A stretch of DNA of 5,913 nucleotides from assembly GCA_019309685.1 (NCBI GenBank), contig JAFDFT010000346.1, positions 1-5,913 on the forward strand. The letters run 5' to 3'. Positions 5,848 through 5,913 of this stretch are shown here, one piece after another. Within the stretch, counting starts at the first letter, position 1; each line of letters begins with the position of its first letter. Below the pieces are notes generated by a model, which saw only the letters and a program-made list of their open reading frames with translations, was not told where the DNA came from and ran no database searches. This stretch comes from Deltaproteobacteria bacterium (GTDB taxonomy: Bacteria; Desulfobacterota; Desulfobacteria; Desulfobacterales; JAABPS01). The position numbers and the translations under genes were made by a program.

Positions 5848-5913
5848 ATGAACTACCAAGAAATAAAACTAGAGATCAGGGACGACCACCTGGCCGTTTT
5901 GACGTTAGCCAAC
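5848..5913 (+). CDS. Probable enoyl-CoA hydratase/isomerase family protein (N-terminal fragment)
   Basis: Only 22 codons are in the window. They read MNYQEIKLEIRDD then HLAVLTLAN, matching the N-terminal beta-hairpin of crotonase-fold enzymes (pattern: short polar strand, then VAVLTLNRP). A strong ribosome binding site and an upstream promoter support a real start. The family hydrates enoyl-CoA or isomerises acyl-CoA double bonds, using an oxyanion hole located further downstream and not visible here. Its own promoter suggests a transcription unit separate from the glycosyltransferase. Because so few residues are present, the family call is tentative and the exact reaction unknown. Confidence 0.6.
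   Translation, partial: MNYQEIKLEIRDDHLAVLTLAN

Noticed and set aside
1..5913. CRISPR array, tRNA/rRNA, insertion sequence or phage genes
   Set aside because: No regularly spaced repeats, transposase motifs or RNA-gene sequences were seen on either strand.

Overview
The window looks like a Gram-negative, probably anaerobic bacterium of moderate G+C. Gene content and protein style suggest a sulfate-reducing Desulfobacterota-type lineage, but this is inference from family resemblance and no marker gene is present. It appears to be part of a secondary fatty-acid/polyketide (polyene- or ladderane-like lipid) biosynthesis locus.

Bases 1-4356 form one leftward (minus-strand) operon. Read in transcription order it encodes: a FabG-like short-chain reductase (start 4356); a hot-dog thioesterase of the 4HBT/YbgC type; a complete FabF-like ketosynthase (KS) with Cys166/His299/Lys332/His337; a second KS-fold protein whose Cys/His/His are replaced by Met168/Ser305/Glu339 (a chain-length-factor-like partner); and a B12-binding-domain radical SAM protein that runs off the left edge after 238 residues. 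KS and partner abut exactly (TAAATG), and the partner overlaps the radical SAM gene by 8 nt, so these three are probably translationally coupled.

The reductase is damaged as read. After about residue 175 the frame is lost, roughly 23-25 residues of the family are missing, and the genuine C-terminus (ending in a VDGG motif) continues in another frame to a stop at 3689. This is either a real inactivating deletion or a sequence/assembly error.

Bases 4357-4562 are an AT-rich divergent intergenic region with two related GCA-N6-TGC dyads centred 52 bp apart. To the right, on the plus strand, lies a complete family-2 glycosyltransferase with C-terminal membrane segments (4563-5627). A 220-bp spacer follows, with a good sigma70-type promoter and a 19-bp inverted repeat. 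At the right edge are the first 22 codons of a probable enoyl-CoA hydratase/isomerase-family gene.

Working model (inference): the KS/partner heterodimer extends an acyl-ACP chain, the SDR (if functional) reduces the beta-keto group, the thioesterase releases or proofreads the acyl chain, and the radical SAM enzyme performs a difficult modification. The divergent membrane glycosyltransferase may decorate a lipid or polyene product. No ACP, dehydratase or acyltransferase is visible here; they would have to lie outside the window.
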